Source: Agrypnia vestita (lineage: Eukaryota > Arthropoda > Insecta > Trichoptera > Phryganeidae). From it: a DNA stretch of 64,000 bases. The DNA is taken from the NCBI GenBank assembly GCA_016648135.1, contig JADDOH010022991.1, forward strand, positions 1 to 64,000, given 5' to 3'. This document shows, piece by piece, positions 36,119-47,671 of this stretch (the first letter of the stretch is position 1; each line of letters opens with the position of its first letter). The notes beneath the pieces were generated by a model, which was not told where the DNA came from, searched no databases, and saw nothing but the letters and a program-made list of their open reading frames with translations. The position numbers were made by a program, and so were the translations under genes.

Positions 36119-37104
36119 GTTTGCTTTGGACACTTTCCATTCCTTATGACAAACAAATGCACCTTTAATGAGATTTTGCACATATTTATTTATTAACAAA
36201 CGACTCTCTAATCTTCTATATTTTAAAAGGTGAATGTCATGTATGAAATACGTATTTAATGGAATAATTCAAAGAACATATTGCATTAATTATTTTTATG
36301 TAACAACAAGTATTATATTAAATCTTCGACACTTCCGATGCTGAATTAATAACTCCCTTGAATGTAGGTAAATTTTTCCCCTACATTCAATCTCAAGTGG
36401 TGTAATACTTGAACAAATTAAATAGTGTTATGTTGACAATAACGAGACATTTCTTTCAGTGCTTGAAATGGAATAAATATTTTCCGTCTCAATGGAACAA
36501 AATGTGATCACACGGAACACGTCTCTGTAAATAAAAACAGTTTCAACAACAACCGTATTGGATGAAGAAAAAACTAGAAGTAAATTAGAAATCAATCGAA
36601 GGTGTCAAGATGAAAAATGTTGTTTTTTTGGCCAACTTTAGAAAAGTCAATGAATTGGTGGGAAAATTTACCACCGAACTCTACTTTATTGACTGAGCTA
36701 GCCTGTTGATATTATATAATATTAATCGTGAACAAGAGGGGTCGCCAGTGGTTAAGTTTATAAATAATCCCGGTATGATTTAAATAAATTGAAAGAGTCG
36801 CATTTATTGAAAAGCTAAATACTGAATATTTACATGTAGGTATAAAAATATTAATTATATGGTGAAAAGTATAATTTCCGCCACTGGATATAATGCTTTC
36901 AAATTTAAAGTAAAAAAATAAGCCAAGACACCATATTGTTTGATTCTTATTTTTCAACTATATATTTTCAATTATTTTCTTTCTTGCTTCATCAGTTTAT
37001 AGGAACAGTGAAATATAATGGAATATGCACAACAATCCAATTTCGAGATATAAAATATATGATAATAAATAGTGATTCCTTGCTTAACTTGATATACTCA
37101 TATA
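36119..37104. other. 5' flank of IR gene 3 and spacer
   Basis: AT-rich. A small hairpin, TTGAATGTAGG / CCTACATTCAA, lies near 36359-36390. Short frames at 36712-37157 show no domain. Confidence 0.4.
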
Positions 37105-37800
37105 CAGGGTGTCTCGTAGCTAGTAGCAAAAAGTTTGGGGGAGTCTCCTTCATTTAATTTTGAATAGAAAATATTCTTTACATTTTGGTTGAAATATTGA
37201 CAGCTACGGAGATAAGCGCCTAGGTGATAAGCGATAAAGATCGAAGTTTGCTTTTTTCAATATTTATTGCTTAACTTTTTTTAAAACATTAGACTATCAT
37301 GAAAGTAATATTTATATCGAATATTAAAAGTTTATTCGCTTCGATGCAAGATAAATAAAATGGTTTTATTTAACTTACAACACAGCGAACAAACTTTTAA
37401 TATTCAATATAAATTACCTACTTTCATGATAGTCATTGTTTTGCAAAAGATCAGATAGAAATATTGAAAAAAAAATGCAAACTTTAATGACGTTTATCTC
37501 CGTAACTCTCAGCATTTCAGAACTTGCAGAAATTTGAAAAATATTTTTCGTATGTTTTTATCATTTTATTTTACTTGTATTGAAGCGAATAAATTTTAAA
37601 TATTCCATATTAGTTACTGTGGTGATAGACAACGTTTTACAGAAAATAAGTCAGAAATATTGAGAAAAAAAAATTGCAAAATTTTGAAGTCGCTTATCTC
37701 CGTAACCGTCGACATTTCACGCAAATTGTATAGAATATTTTCTATTCAAAATTTAATGAAGAGGACTCCCCTGAACTTTATTTCACAAGCTACGTGACAC
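37105..37800. mobile_element. MITE family D (fold-back, about 700 bp)
   Basis: The left end CAGGGTGTCTCGTAGCTAG, followed by GGGGGAGTCTCCTTCATTTA, pairs with the right end, which contains TTAATGAAGAGGACTCCCC and finishes CAAGCTACGTGACAC. Inner inverted blocks are visible too (CTATCATGAAAGTAATATTT against TACTTTCATGATAG; ATTATCTCCGTAA-type blocks). Non-coding. Confidence 0.8.
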
Positions 37801-39026
37801 AGAGCAAGCAACAATTTGCACATTGGGACTGGATTAATTCGAAAGATACGAATATTTCAATAAATACACTAAATTCCCATGAAACAATTTTTTATGCAGA
37901 GGAAAGTAAACAAACACTCATACTCATACGCAACATCCATTTTATAAACGATGACCTGAACCTATAGATCCATTAAATCAATTATTTAATCGCACTACAT
38001 TCAAACACTAAATATACAACACACATAAATGTGCAAATATACATGTTACTAGAGCGTGCCGAAGACACTTGTAATTGGGATAATGGGCATAGTCTTCACT
38101 ATAATGTTTATTATCTGAGTGTCATGTACCCATTATCCTGTTAGTGTCTCTAATAAATAAATTTTAAAAATTAATAAATATGGAATAGTATCCCTAATAT
38201 GGAATACCGCCATTTCTCGTAAATAAAACATTGATCTTCTATCTCTTTCAATCATTATACTCGTATATAGGTTTCAACTTGGCAGTTGTGCGGGTGAGAT
38301 CGTTTTGTTTTATCGCTGTGAGAATGTGAACGGATGAGTGATGCCTCGTGTGCGGGCTCTGGGCGCATGGTGATTGTGCTGGTGCAGAGTACGACACCTG
38401 GATTTGTGATTTTTGCTAGTAGATTAAATTCCTTATTTAGATTCGACCGAAGTTTCTATTGTATCTCGAATAAATTAAAGTTTATTATTCGTAGTTTTGT
38501 AGTATTCCATGTTTGGGTACCTATTCCATAATTTGATACCTCTGTATGTTGATTTTATATTTTAAATTAATATATTATGTAACACAAGACTGTTATTATG
38601 TTAAGCGCAAATGTGTGACTAATTATAATTACGAATAAATAAATTAATAAAAGTTTTTGAATTTATATCTTTTTTTATGTCTCAAAAACAAAATGGTATT
38701 CCATATTTGCTTCCTATCCTCTACACCAAGAACTTGTAGGGCTAAAACGTGTCCAAGCATTTCCGATATCCGCAACCTCGGCTGCATGCGATAGGTTTAG
38801 CGATAAATGAACCGAAACTACGATCCGTTTCGGTCCATTTCAAGCCATGTGTATCTTTACGTTATAAGACTAACAAATTTTGCCTAAGAAGGTTTCGTAT
38901 GCCGATAGACTATTCAGATATATTTACTTAATAACAAAAAGCGAGCGTTCCTTTCATTCCGACGTTTACTTTGTAAACTTGAAACTAACTTCGAAGGAAG
39001 TAGTCACTTAATCAAGTTATCATATT
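37801..39026. other. Unassigned spacer with a small hairpin
   Basis: Near 38058-38147 an imperfect inverted pair (GGGATAATGGGCAT / ATGTACCCATTATCC) may be a tiny MITE. The stretches 38270-38420 and 38700-38930 are less AT-rich and carry 60-65-codon frames of no known family. Confidence 0.4.
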
Positions 39027-39452
39027 AAACTAGCTACACCCGTCAAAAAGTACCTACGTACTTTCATTATTTTGGCCACCAGTAAAAGCTGTGAGGACAG
39101 CGCTATCTAGAGTAGCGTAGCGTCTTGATAACATTAGTGATGGAAATTATTAAATAGAGATTATTTGTGTGCTTCTTATACCTCACTATTATTTTAGCCA
39201 TCTTAATACTTTATTATACGGACATTGTTACATAGAAAATTATATATTTTGATTAATTTTTAATACCAATAACATATGCGATATAGTAATGGATGCACTT
39301 ATTAGTTTTAATTTTCATTAAACTGAAATACCTAATAAAACATCTAAATATTTTAAAATTCTAATTCAGAGTATTTTATTAAAAAAGCATCAATTCAATG
39401 TTTTAATTTTGTTTAATAACGATTCTGAAATCATACTTATTTTGATAACGGA
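39027..39452 (+). repeat. Dispersed repeat F, copy 1
   Basis: Starts AACTAGCTACACCCGTC and carries GCTATCTAGAGTAGCGTAGC, CGGACATTGTTACATAGA and GATTCTGAAATCATA. The same blocks occur in opposite orientation at 61380-61797. Non-coding; possibly a SINE or MITE. Confidence 0.75.
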
Positions 39453-40813
39453 GTAAGGAAAGGAAATTACGGACGGATTTTTCGATATTATTATTATTTT
39501 GTGGATGGGGATATCTTGTTCAATTTTCCCTTGTGGCATTAACGAAGCATTAGTCTTTCTTACTTACTTGCTTGTTACCTGAAATATAATGCAATTTGGA
39601 TGAAAAGTGAATTTAATTATAACCATTTTTATTTTTCATTTTTTCGTTTTCTTCGCCATTTTTCCGTTTTCATTATCTTTGTAAGATTTATGGGTAACAA
39701 TTAATAAGAAAATTATTAAAAACGTTCCAAAAAATTTTTACGCGACTGTTAAAGTAGATACTTTTTTCTAATACCCATTAAAAATATATATTAGGTACCT
39801 ACTCTGGTTTAGAATTTAATTTTAAAAAATATATTAATGTTAAAATTTTATAACATGGTAAAAATATGTTGGGTCAATAGCGCCTCTAAAGAAAGAATAT
39901 TCCCAACATTTCAGTGGATTATTATATAAAAGATATTAGGTACATAGAAAAAATATCTATTAAACATTAAGTCACCGCTGGGAACTATTTTGATAAATTG
40001 TATAAATAAGGTACAATTTCATTAAACTTAATATAATTAATTTAAATATTTTCTGTTTATTAAATGAACTAAAAGTCTTGACGCCACCTTACAGGTTTTT
40101 GAAAATTTTAAAAATACATTTGAAAAGTTTTTGAGAAATATTGTAATTAGGTAAACATATTGTCGATTCCAACTGTAAAAAAATAGATATCTCTGATAAA
40201 GTAGCATATTATGTAGCTCTGATAGTATTGTTGACTTTGTAGGTTAATTGGTTGAATCTGTCAACAGTAATAGGCATCTCAAAGTTTAAATCCCTGTTGT
40301 GACTATATTTTTTCTGCATAGGTATCGTTCTAAATCATCCATATAATATCGCAAATTAAATTCGATTTCATTAAAACTTATATAGCTAGACCGTATTCAA
40401 AAGAATGTGCGCAAAAATTTGTGTTATGTTACGGTGCAAAAAATGAACACAAAAAAAGTTTTTCTAGTAAGTAAGTAACCTTTTTTAAACTAAAAAATAT
40501 ATATTTATTTGGAATATCATATTGAGGCTTGTAATACGGGCTTGCCAGGCAACTTTCCCCGCTTTCTTCTTACCGGACAAAGCTAGGGAAGGGTCTTTAG
40601 ATTGTAGTTGACCTGTAGTAGGTATACGAGCATGATTAATTAAATTGTTATTAATTTTAAAAAAACTATCTAGTTTATAATTATGTTTAACTCTATAAAC
40701 TTAAAAATAACTATGTTCCATTAAACTAAATTGCTTATCGAATTCGGTTACTTATTTTGTATTGTCAAATATATAAGCCATTTTGTCTTTCATACTCTTT
40801 CAGGAATAAAAAA
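39453..40813. other. Unassigned AT-rich spacer
   Basis: No open frame of note and no repeat recognised. Confidence 0.4.
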
Positions 40814-40966
40814 TCATTCAACATTGCTGCATATACGCTTCAGGTACTTGCTCTCAATGGGAGCAGTCGTGATAATTGAACTACGACTAATTGCGGATGA
40901 CAGCATCGATTGTCTCTTACCACTAATTCCAGTTCGTGAATTTCTCGTGCACTCCAGTAGCGTGCT
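40814..40966 (-). CDS. Possible terminal coding exon of an unidentified gene
   Basis: A short block of coding-like composition sits in very AT-rich DNA. On the minus strand a plausible acceptor (branch-like GACTAAC about 30 bp upstream, then CTTCTATGCAG) is followed by 50 codons: STLLECTRNSRTGISGKRQS and on through SSIITTAPIES to SNVE and a stop. It is Ser, Thr and Arg rich, like the cytoplasmic tail of a membrane protein or a regulatory C-terminus, but I recognise no family. The frame continues in register upstream of the acceptor, so a longer exon is possible. A GTAAGAG inside the block could serve as a donor instead. No other exon of such a gene is visible in the window. Confidence 0.3.
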   Translation of the reverse strand, partial: STLLECTRNSRTGISGKRQSMLSSAISRSSIITTAPIESKYLKRICSNVE

Positions 40967-42160
40967 CTGCATAGAAGTACTCGACAGGTTAGTCGATAAC
41001 ATATATTTTTTCATATAAATTAATGATAGGTACATACCGTGATTAATCTGTACGATCTCTAAAATTTTATCTAATTATATTGGCCGTTACTTTTTGTTAA
41101 AGTAGAAGAAATTTAATATTGGTGCCTAGATACAACAATAGATAAAACAATACACTCCATACAAATATTGAGTAGAATAATATACTATTTTATCTATTGC
41201 TGATATGATGGTACATTACATCTATTATATTTTACAATTATTCAACATACTTGCATAAACATTTTGTACTTACATGAGTAGATTTACAGTACAGTCAATT
41301 ACTTTTTAATTTCAATTGTTTCTGACTTTGTAATCAGAGACACCTAAAGATAGGTGATAAAATAATAAAGTATGAAATAAAATGAAAGGAAATGTTTTTG
41401 ATAAAATGAAATTAACTAAAGTTTTTCGTCTTTTCTTCTTCCCGAATCAACTTTCCTTATCAAAACGCCAGGAAGTTCTATCCTGAACGGTCTCCTGACT
41501 TGCCTATCATTCGTTTCTTTCTCGAAATTTAACCACCGAGCATTTATATATATATTTTATTTATTTTATTATATATAGTGAATACAGCCGCGTGAAGTCG
41601 TTACATTGAAGCATGATGACTTCTATTTGGATTTAATTAAGACAAAAGTATTTGTACGATTAATAAGCTAAAGCGGAGTTTTAAAGTTAATATTTTGATT
41701 AAATACTTCTAAAACATACAAACATATTTTCAAGTTTATTAATACTCCAAGTTAGTTAATCAGTTTTCAATTGTCAAATTAATACTCTTTACCAATTCAA
41801 ATTAATACTTAATCATATTCAAAAACATTGTCCTGTATTCATGTCAAACTTAAAAGTGGCGCTTGTTCTTTTAATTCTGAACAAATATTTTTTTCGTATT
41901 TCGTAAAACAAAATAATCACAACTTAAAAAGGATTTTCTTGCACTAATTTAAAAAAAGATCTATTAAATTCAATTTTATTGTAAAACAATAATGGGAAGT
42001 CGCACAATGTCGCTATACTAATTTTGCATTTATAATTGATTTTGGGATGTATAATGACATATTTATTCTTTATGCCGTGTTCTCAAATTTAAAGCTCTGG
42101 AAAATACAAAATAATAATAAGTAAAATATAAAGATAGATAAAAATACGTTGTCCAAAATA
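40967..42160. other. Unassigned AT-rich spacer
   Basis: No gene or named repeat seen. Confidence 0.4.
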
Positions 42161-42164
42161 TGCG

Positions 42165-42640
42165 GGTTGCGGCATTTCAACCTGAAAAAAATTTATATGA
42201 CAGTTGACCAATATGACCAATATTACATATCTTTCGCGGACGCCCTCTATTCCTGTTGCCTTCAACACTCGCCTCATATATTTTCTTTACCATCCTTTCC
42301 TCGTTCATACGTTCCACATGACCAAACCATCTCAGCAGTCCTTTCTTTATTCTATCTACCACACCACAGCCAGCATTGCATTCACGTCTAAATTCCAGAC
42401 TTCACTTCCATACATCAGGGTTGGCACTAGAACGCTATTATGTACCGCTAGTCTTGCTTCTTTTGACAGATTTTTATTGGCCATAATTGCATTTAGAGCA
42501 CTGTTAACTGTGTTTCCCGCAGTCACTCTCCTTTCGATATCATTCTCAGCCTTGCCGTCTCTACTAAACATACTTCCCAAATACACAAACTCGTTCACTT
42601 GTTCTAAGCATTCATTGTTTACAATTACATCACACTTAGT
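42165..42640 (-). pseudogene. LINE (RTE type) reverse-transcriptase 3' fragment
   Basis: The minus-strand frames give NEFVYLGSMFSRDGKAENDI, then ERRVTAGNTVNSALNAIM, ARLAVHNSVLVPTLMYGSEV, and after a frame break IKKGLLRWFGHVERMNEERM followed by RGRPRK. These are the thumb and tail of an insect RTE-like reverse transcriptase. The catalytic part is absent and a segment between the two blocks is deleted. The 179-codon plus-strand frame here is a shadow. Confidence 0.88.
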
Positions 42641-43062
42641 TTTATGGGTGACCAGTAGATACTTAATATTTTATGTGTACATGTATTTTAAAACAATCTG
42701 TACCTCTCGCTACTTTGTACGATTTCGCCATTCGCTTTTTTAAACTGGCAATGGAAACAAACGCAATATAGGTAAGACGAAAAGAAAGTTTTCCACAGAC
42801 GAGTGATTAATGCGAAATATTGTAAATTAAAGAAAAGATTTCCAATTTAATTCCTTTCCAGTGAATTAATTAAATTAATCAATCGACCGTCTAGTAAACG
42901 GAATGCAATTCAATATCCATATTATTAAATACATACGTGTATCTCAATATTGGTCCATTGTCAAAATAAAATCATCACAAAATAAATGTGTATGCATAGA
43001 AAGCAGCCCCAACAGCTAGCTGCTTCGTGCTGACCGTGGACCAGCCACACTGTCTTTTTAAG
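42641..43062. other. Unassigned spacer
   Basis: AT-rich, nothing recognised. It ends at the target site of the hAT element. Confidence 0.4.
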
Positions 43063-43244
43063 GCTTCACCCAAGGGCGGATCCAGCTTTGGCGCCAGGGG
43101 GGGGTCACATAGTCGTGGTGAAGTCACAATTTATAATTTAAAAGTTATAATTTAATTTTGATAATAATAGATTCTTACAAGTAAAACGTAGGTATTTTAT
43201 TAATAAATGTAACTACCTACTGTACTTAAAATACCTACCTATAT

Positions 43245-46170
43245 TTAAATAACAAAATCAATTTTAATTTTACGTCCTCTCCCGAAACACGTTATCACTT
43301 CATCTACTCCAACGGGTACGTTTTTATGGACGTGGAGAAGTGGCAGTCCGGTTAGACGTTCTTCAACCATTGAAGCTCTTAGCCACGATTTGATTCTTCG
43401 CAACGTAGAGAAAGATCTTTCCGCTGTCGCTATACTAACTGGTAGTGTAGCCATAATACATAAAAAATTTCTTATATTAGGATACATCTCAATATCGCAA
43501 TTTAAAATAAGGTCGGAAATCGACTGCGGTATGTCCTGACTCCGCTGCCACATCACTGACAGAAACTGGAGTTTTATCTAGTAACAATGTATAATCGGTT
43601 GCTAGTTGTTTCACAATTTCAATGTCTTGATTACTGTATTCGCTTTTTGGCATGAAAACGCTTAGTTGAAACAAATTAAGTATTTCAAGAGACAGACGGT
43701 CCTGTAGGTCACTTATTATAGAATCCAGAAGAGGGATGTATATTAGGGTGTCCCGTCCATGTACGAGAAAAAAAAATTTTTGAGCTACACAATCACAAAA
43801 GGTATCAAAATTTGCGCAATTTTACACGAATTGCGAAAAAGGTAACAAAAAATATAATTGTTTATATTTTTTATAAATATAATTTGAGGGCTCTACCGAG
43901 CTTTGAAGTTTTGTAAATTTTACGTTTTTATAGAGTTAAACCGTTTGCCTAAAATAATTTTAAAAAATCATGTTTAAAAGGTATTTTAGTATTGAAATTA
44001 ATGAAACAAAGCACAAGAAAATAAAATAAACAAAATATATAAGATAATCAATGACAAAAACTAAAAATTTCAACTTATTTTTGTGTCCAAAATTTGGCAT
44101 TTCTGCTCGAGATTGCATCCTGATTCTATAAAGCCATCTCTAGAAGTAACGTCAGTTACACTTTGTGAGGCGTCTGTTATATTCACTAGGACCCGAAGTG
44201 CAACCATCTAAGGTCAAGAATAAATGACGAAAGGGTAAGCATACAAACACACCATTGTAACGGTCTCTGCAAATACTCTAAATATTGAATTGAACCATTC
44301 CAATCGGTTTTAGTTGCAGTTCCGTCACATTCAACGCAAATCACGTCATCTTAATTCCAACCTCGACCCTCTACTAAAGTTGTGATCGAAGTAAGAATTC
44401 CCTTTGCAGTGCCACGTCTTTCGGTATTGTGTGTCCCAAATAAATTTATCCAGGCTGTGTTAAAATTGAGATGTGATCTTCTAAAACTTCTTTGCGATGG
44501 TCTTTTCGTCCATCAAAGTAAATGCTTTTTATAACAATACCTCCAATATCTTTTGAAGCTTCCGGGCTTTAGATACATCTCTGTAGATCTTATTTTTATC
44601 AATAACCAGAGTTAAATCTTCGGTAGAAACCAAGCCAACGTCAGTCAAAACCGCAGAAGCAACAGCAGCAGCAGATTACGTGGATAAACCACAGATTTTA
44701 GCAACTATCGGCAAAGGCAATGTATTCCAATTTGCCGTTGAAGTCAATGGTGTCTCTGTCGAGGGCGAGTTTGTCTGGGATGACTCTGTTATCGGATACG
44801 TTTCTGGGGAAGATTCACGCACTGAATCTTCATCACAATTTGCAGAGACATAATCGGTTTCTTGAGTAAAACACGAATTTTTGTTACCCTTATTGACTCT
44901 AAAATTTATCTCTGCTGTCGTTTAATTAATCTAGCCGTTTCTTTCTTATCAAAACCGCTTATAACCATTTTCCTATAATTTATTTGATCCAACAAAAAAT
45001 TCTCTCATTGATGTAAACTTTATTAGGTTTTAGACACGAACAAGATTCAAATGAAGTGCATTTACAAGCGGAAACGTCAAAAAGTTTCCAGATGACTAAA
45101 AAACATTAAAAAACATTTCAGTTTATTTTCAAAACTATCATTTTGTTTGTTTTTGGGTTATCTTTTCAAATTGAGATGCTTTTCGAAATTGTATTTCACT
45201 AATTAAATAACTCGTTCCTTAGTTGGAATCGAAGTTTTGGTACAAATATTGTCGATCTCTTCGGAAACAATCACATATATATCTGATTTGGATGGATCTT
45301 TTCAATTATACGTGAATTTCAGGTCGTTCTTGACAAATTAAATAAATTAAATGACGTCCCTTATAGCTGCTGATTGTCAAGTTCTTTGTATGGTCCGAAC
45401 AAAGCATAAGTTGTCTGACTACGCCTCGAAATTCTTATTTAAAAATCACAAAGTCCGCTTTTACTACTGTAACAATCGCCATGGTACTTTTATGGCATAA
45501 AAATTATTTTGGCTACGAAGAAAACATTCGCGAGTCAAGTCAAGAAAGTCCTCAAAACAAGTTCAAACTTGAGGGTATTTACAGGTTGAAACCTAACAAA
45601 TTCGAAGTTGCTGGTAACGTGTTGTTGCATGCAAATCGAAACGTCATGTATGATTTACACCTAAATAGAATAAAAAGGAAATATTTTTTTGTATTTAGTT
45701 CAGGAGCCAAAATTGAGGATAGCGAAATATCAACATAAAAATGACAATTTTTCAAAACTTTGTAGATCGGTAGAACCCTAAAGATTTAGTTTTATTTTAT
45801 TTTTAAAATTATTTTGGTAATTTACGCTCAATTACGTAAGTTTTGAGAGGTATTGTGTTAATATAAGTCAAAAAAAAATTTTTCGGGACAGCCTACTGTA
45901 TATGGCTCTGCGGAAATACTCTTCAGCAGATTGAGCAGGTTGGTTATCGGTCCTATGTATTTGTCTTGACACTATTCTGGGACATTTAATTTCTACATCT
46001 AGCTGCTCAGCTACTTCTTTAGCCTCTTCAAAAAGCTGTTTGTAAATTACGTCCGCATTTTCTCTGTTATTTTGTAGAACACTTATAGTATCATTAATAG
46101 CGTCCGCAGCTTTTTTTAAATCAATCGAGTTCGATTGCAGTATTCTGCTTAAAGATACAGTAGTACCTGA
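43245..46170 (-). pseudogene. hAT-family (ZMYM1-like) protein remnant, split by an insertion
   Basis: The 5' part (minus, about 46170-45904) reads NSIDLKKAADAINDTI, then DVEIKCPRIVSRQIHRT and SAEEYFRRAI. It resumes beyond the insertion at about 43735 as YIPLLDSIISDLQDRLSLEI, then FQLSVFMPKSEYSNQDIEIV. After a frame change it ends in the dimerisation region: FLCIMATLPVSIATAERSFS, then TLRRIKSWLRASM and RLTGLPLLHVH. These match the C-terminal half of hAT proteins of the zinc-finger MYM type 1 kind. The N-terminal zinc finger and first catalytic residues are absent, so it is non-functional. Confidence 0.88.
43744..45895 (-). mobile_element. Unclassified DNA transposon inserted in the hAT frame
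   Basis: It lies between TAGGGTGTCCCG (left) and CGGGACAGCCTA (right), imperfect inverted ends of 12 bp, flanked by ATGTATAT and CTGTATAT (7 of 8 identical). Removing it and one flank restores the hAT reading frame, which fixes the borders. The minus strand encodes a decayed protein about 44850-44060: PLTSTANWNTLPLPIVAKIC, then AAAVASAVLTDVGLVSTEDL, LVIDKNKIYRDVSKARK, and in other frames KSIYFDGRKD and EEVL..DHISI, then LEYLQRPLQ-like pieces. I recall similar unnamed proteins in other invertebrates, but cannot assign a superfamily. Confidence 0.78.
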
Positions 46171-46544
46171 AAAATAAAAAAGTTAGTAAGTGACTGAATG
46201 TGAGTATGAGTAATTTAATTAGTGGTCCACCTAGGTCCTGGACCCAGCCCAGGGGGGGGTCATGACCCCCATGACCCCCCCCCCCCTGGATCCGCGCTTG
46301 GCTTCACCGCCATTTTCTTGTTATGAAACAATCCCTTTTCCATAGGCATTGCAGACATCGGACACCACAAAAATAAAGGTATTTTCTTTGAGATATGTGA
46401 AAATATACTAATCTCCTTACTTGAGTACGATGAACGCCGACGTATACATACGTTTCGTTTATTTTTGTTTTTTTCTCGTCTATTAAGCGTTGGGATTACA
46501 ATATTAAGATCCCAATATTGCTATTTTCGAAATACGGCCGTATA

Positions 46545-46800
46545 TGTGGGGTATAAAAGCAAAGGCAGCAATTTCCAAAAAAATTAAAAAATGTTTTAAA
46601 TGCATTCGACGACTATTACTAAATTAAAATGTAAATTCTAGATTTTTTGTATCTATCCCTTCGAAAATCGTGTTTCCTTTAAATTTATGGGTCATATTTC
46701 CTATAAAATCTCGAATTCAGTGTACAATATAAATTAGTAATCCTCGATGACCGCATTAATTATTTTTTTAGTACAACTGCCTTTGCAAAAATACCCCACA
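46545..46800. mobile_element. MITE family A, copy 7
   Basis: Left end TGTGGGGTATAAAAGCAAAG, right end CTTTGCAAAAATACCCCACA, with TA on both sides (46543-46544 and 46801-46802). Interior blocks as in copy 4. Confidence 0.9.
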
Positions 46801-47671
46801 TATAAAAGAATAAAAGAGGAAAAAAGTATACAGAAATGAGTGCACAAAAAATTTTTGAAAAATCTATTTTATTTTAATCAATCCAAATCAGACAGTGGTA
46901 CTTCAATAATCATTACGTAGCAGAACATTGAGGACTAAATGTAGGGAAACAAATGTGAAAAGAGCCCTCCGGACAGTTGAAAATTTAAATTAAAAATGCT
47001 AATTAAATCATAGGATGAAAATTTCCTATCAGTGAACATTTATAATGATGTAAATCTTCTAAAAATATATCTGACGGATTAACAAATTCATTACCATGCC
47101 TGCGTAATCATTTCATTTTCAATTAATTTAATATATGCTCTGTATTTCCAATACTGTAATAATTGTTAAGTTTTGCCTGGTAGACCTAGCAGGAACATGG
47201 TGCATTATTAATGAATTACTTTAGGACAATCTAATAAGTTATTAATAATTTTTAAAAAAAAGGTCAGAATAATTTTTTCAATCAGACAATACCTACAGTC
47301 AATATTATTTCGTGAAATATCTAACTGTTATGTAAAAAAAATATTATACTATGCTTTTCTAAGCTTGTGCTATTGCTTTCCACTTTATATTATTTACTTT
47401 TTATTATATTGCGCTTTCTTTAAGCTTCTGCATTTGCTATATACTTGCTTTTTACTTTATATTATACTAGCTGTGCCCGCATGATATTCAATTTGAGGCT
47501 ATAAGAGTATCAATTAAATATAATCTTAACTACTCGTCCATACAATGTTGTGCAAAAGGCAATTTTTATCTGCATAAAATTTCCCTGACGATAAGCAAAT
47601 TTATTTTGATAAGAATTTAGCATTACCTACTTTAATTACCTCCGACAGATCAATATTAATTTTAATTGATA
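46801..47671. other. Unassigned AT-rich spacer
   Basis: A direct repeat theme (TTGCTTTCCACTTTATATTA, twice in varied form near 47375-47465) and an ACTAGCTGTGCCCGC start near 47466 are the only patterns seen. Confidence 0.4.

Larger units (their letters stand above)
43071..46300 (-). mobile_element. hAT element with exact 8-bp target duplication, interrupted by another transposon
   Basis: The ends are inverted: CAAGGGCGGATCCAG on the left and CTGGATCCGCGCTTG on the right. The flanking octamer GCTTCACC is present exactly on both sides (43063-43070 and 46301-46308), the hallmark of hAT insertion. Poly-C/poly-G runs lie just inside both ends. The interior encodes part of a hAT-type protein on the minus strand, split by a 2.15-kb insertion (43744-45895). 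It is much too short for a complete transposase gene even with the insert removed (about 1.08 kb), so it was already internally deleted. Confidence 0.92.

Noticed and set aside
38334..38931. Frames of 65 and 60 codons as genes
   Set aside because: Short, with no splice context or family resemblance.
42204..42743. 179-codon plus-strand frame
   Set aside because: Lies opposite a clear reverse-transcriptase fragment on the minus strand.
45481..45738. 85-codon plus-strand frame in the inner transposon
   Set aside because: No motif, on the opposite strand to the element's readable protein, and bounded by AT-rich sequence; treated as chance.
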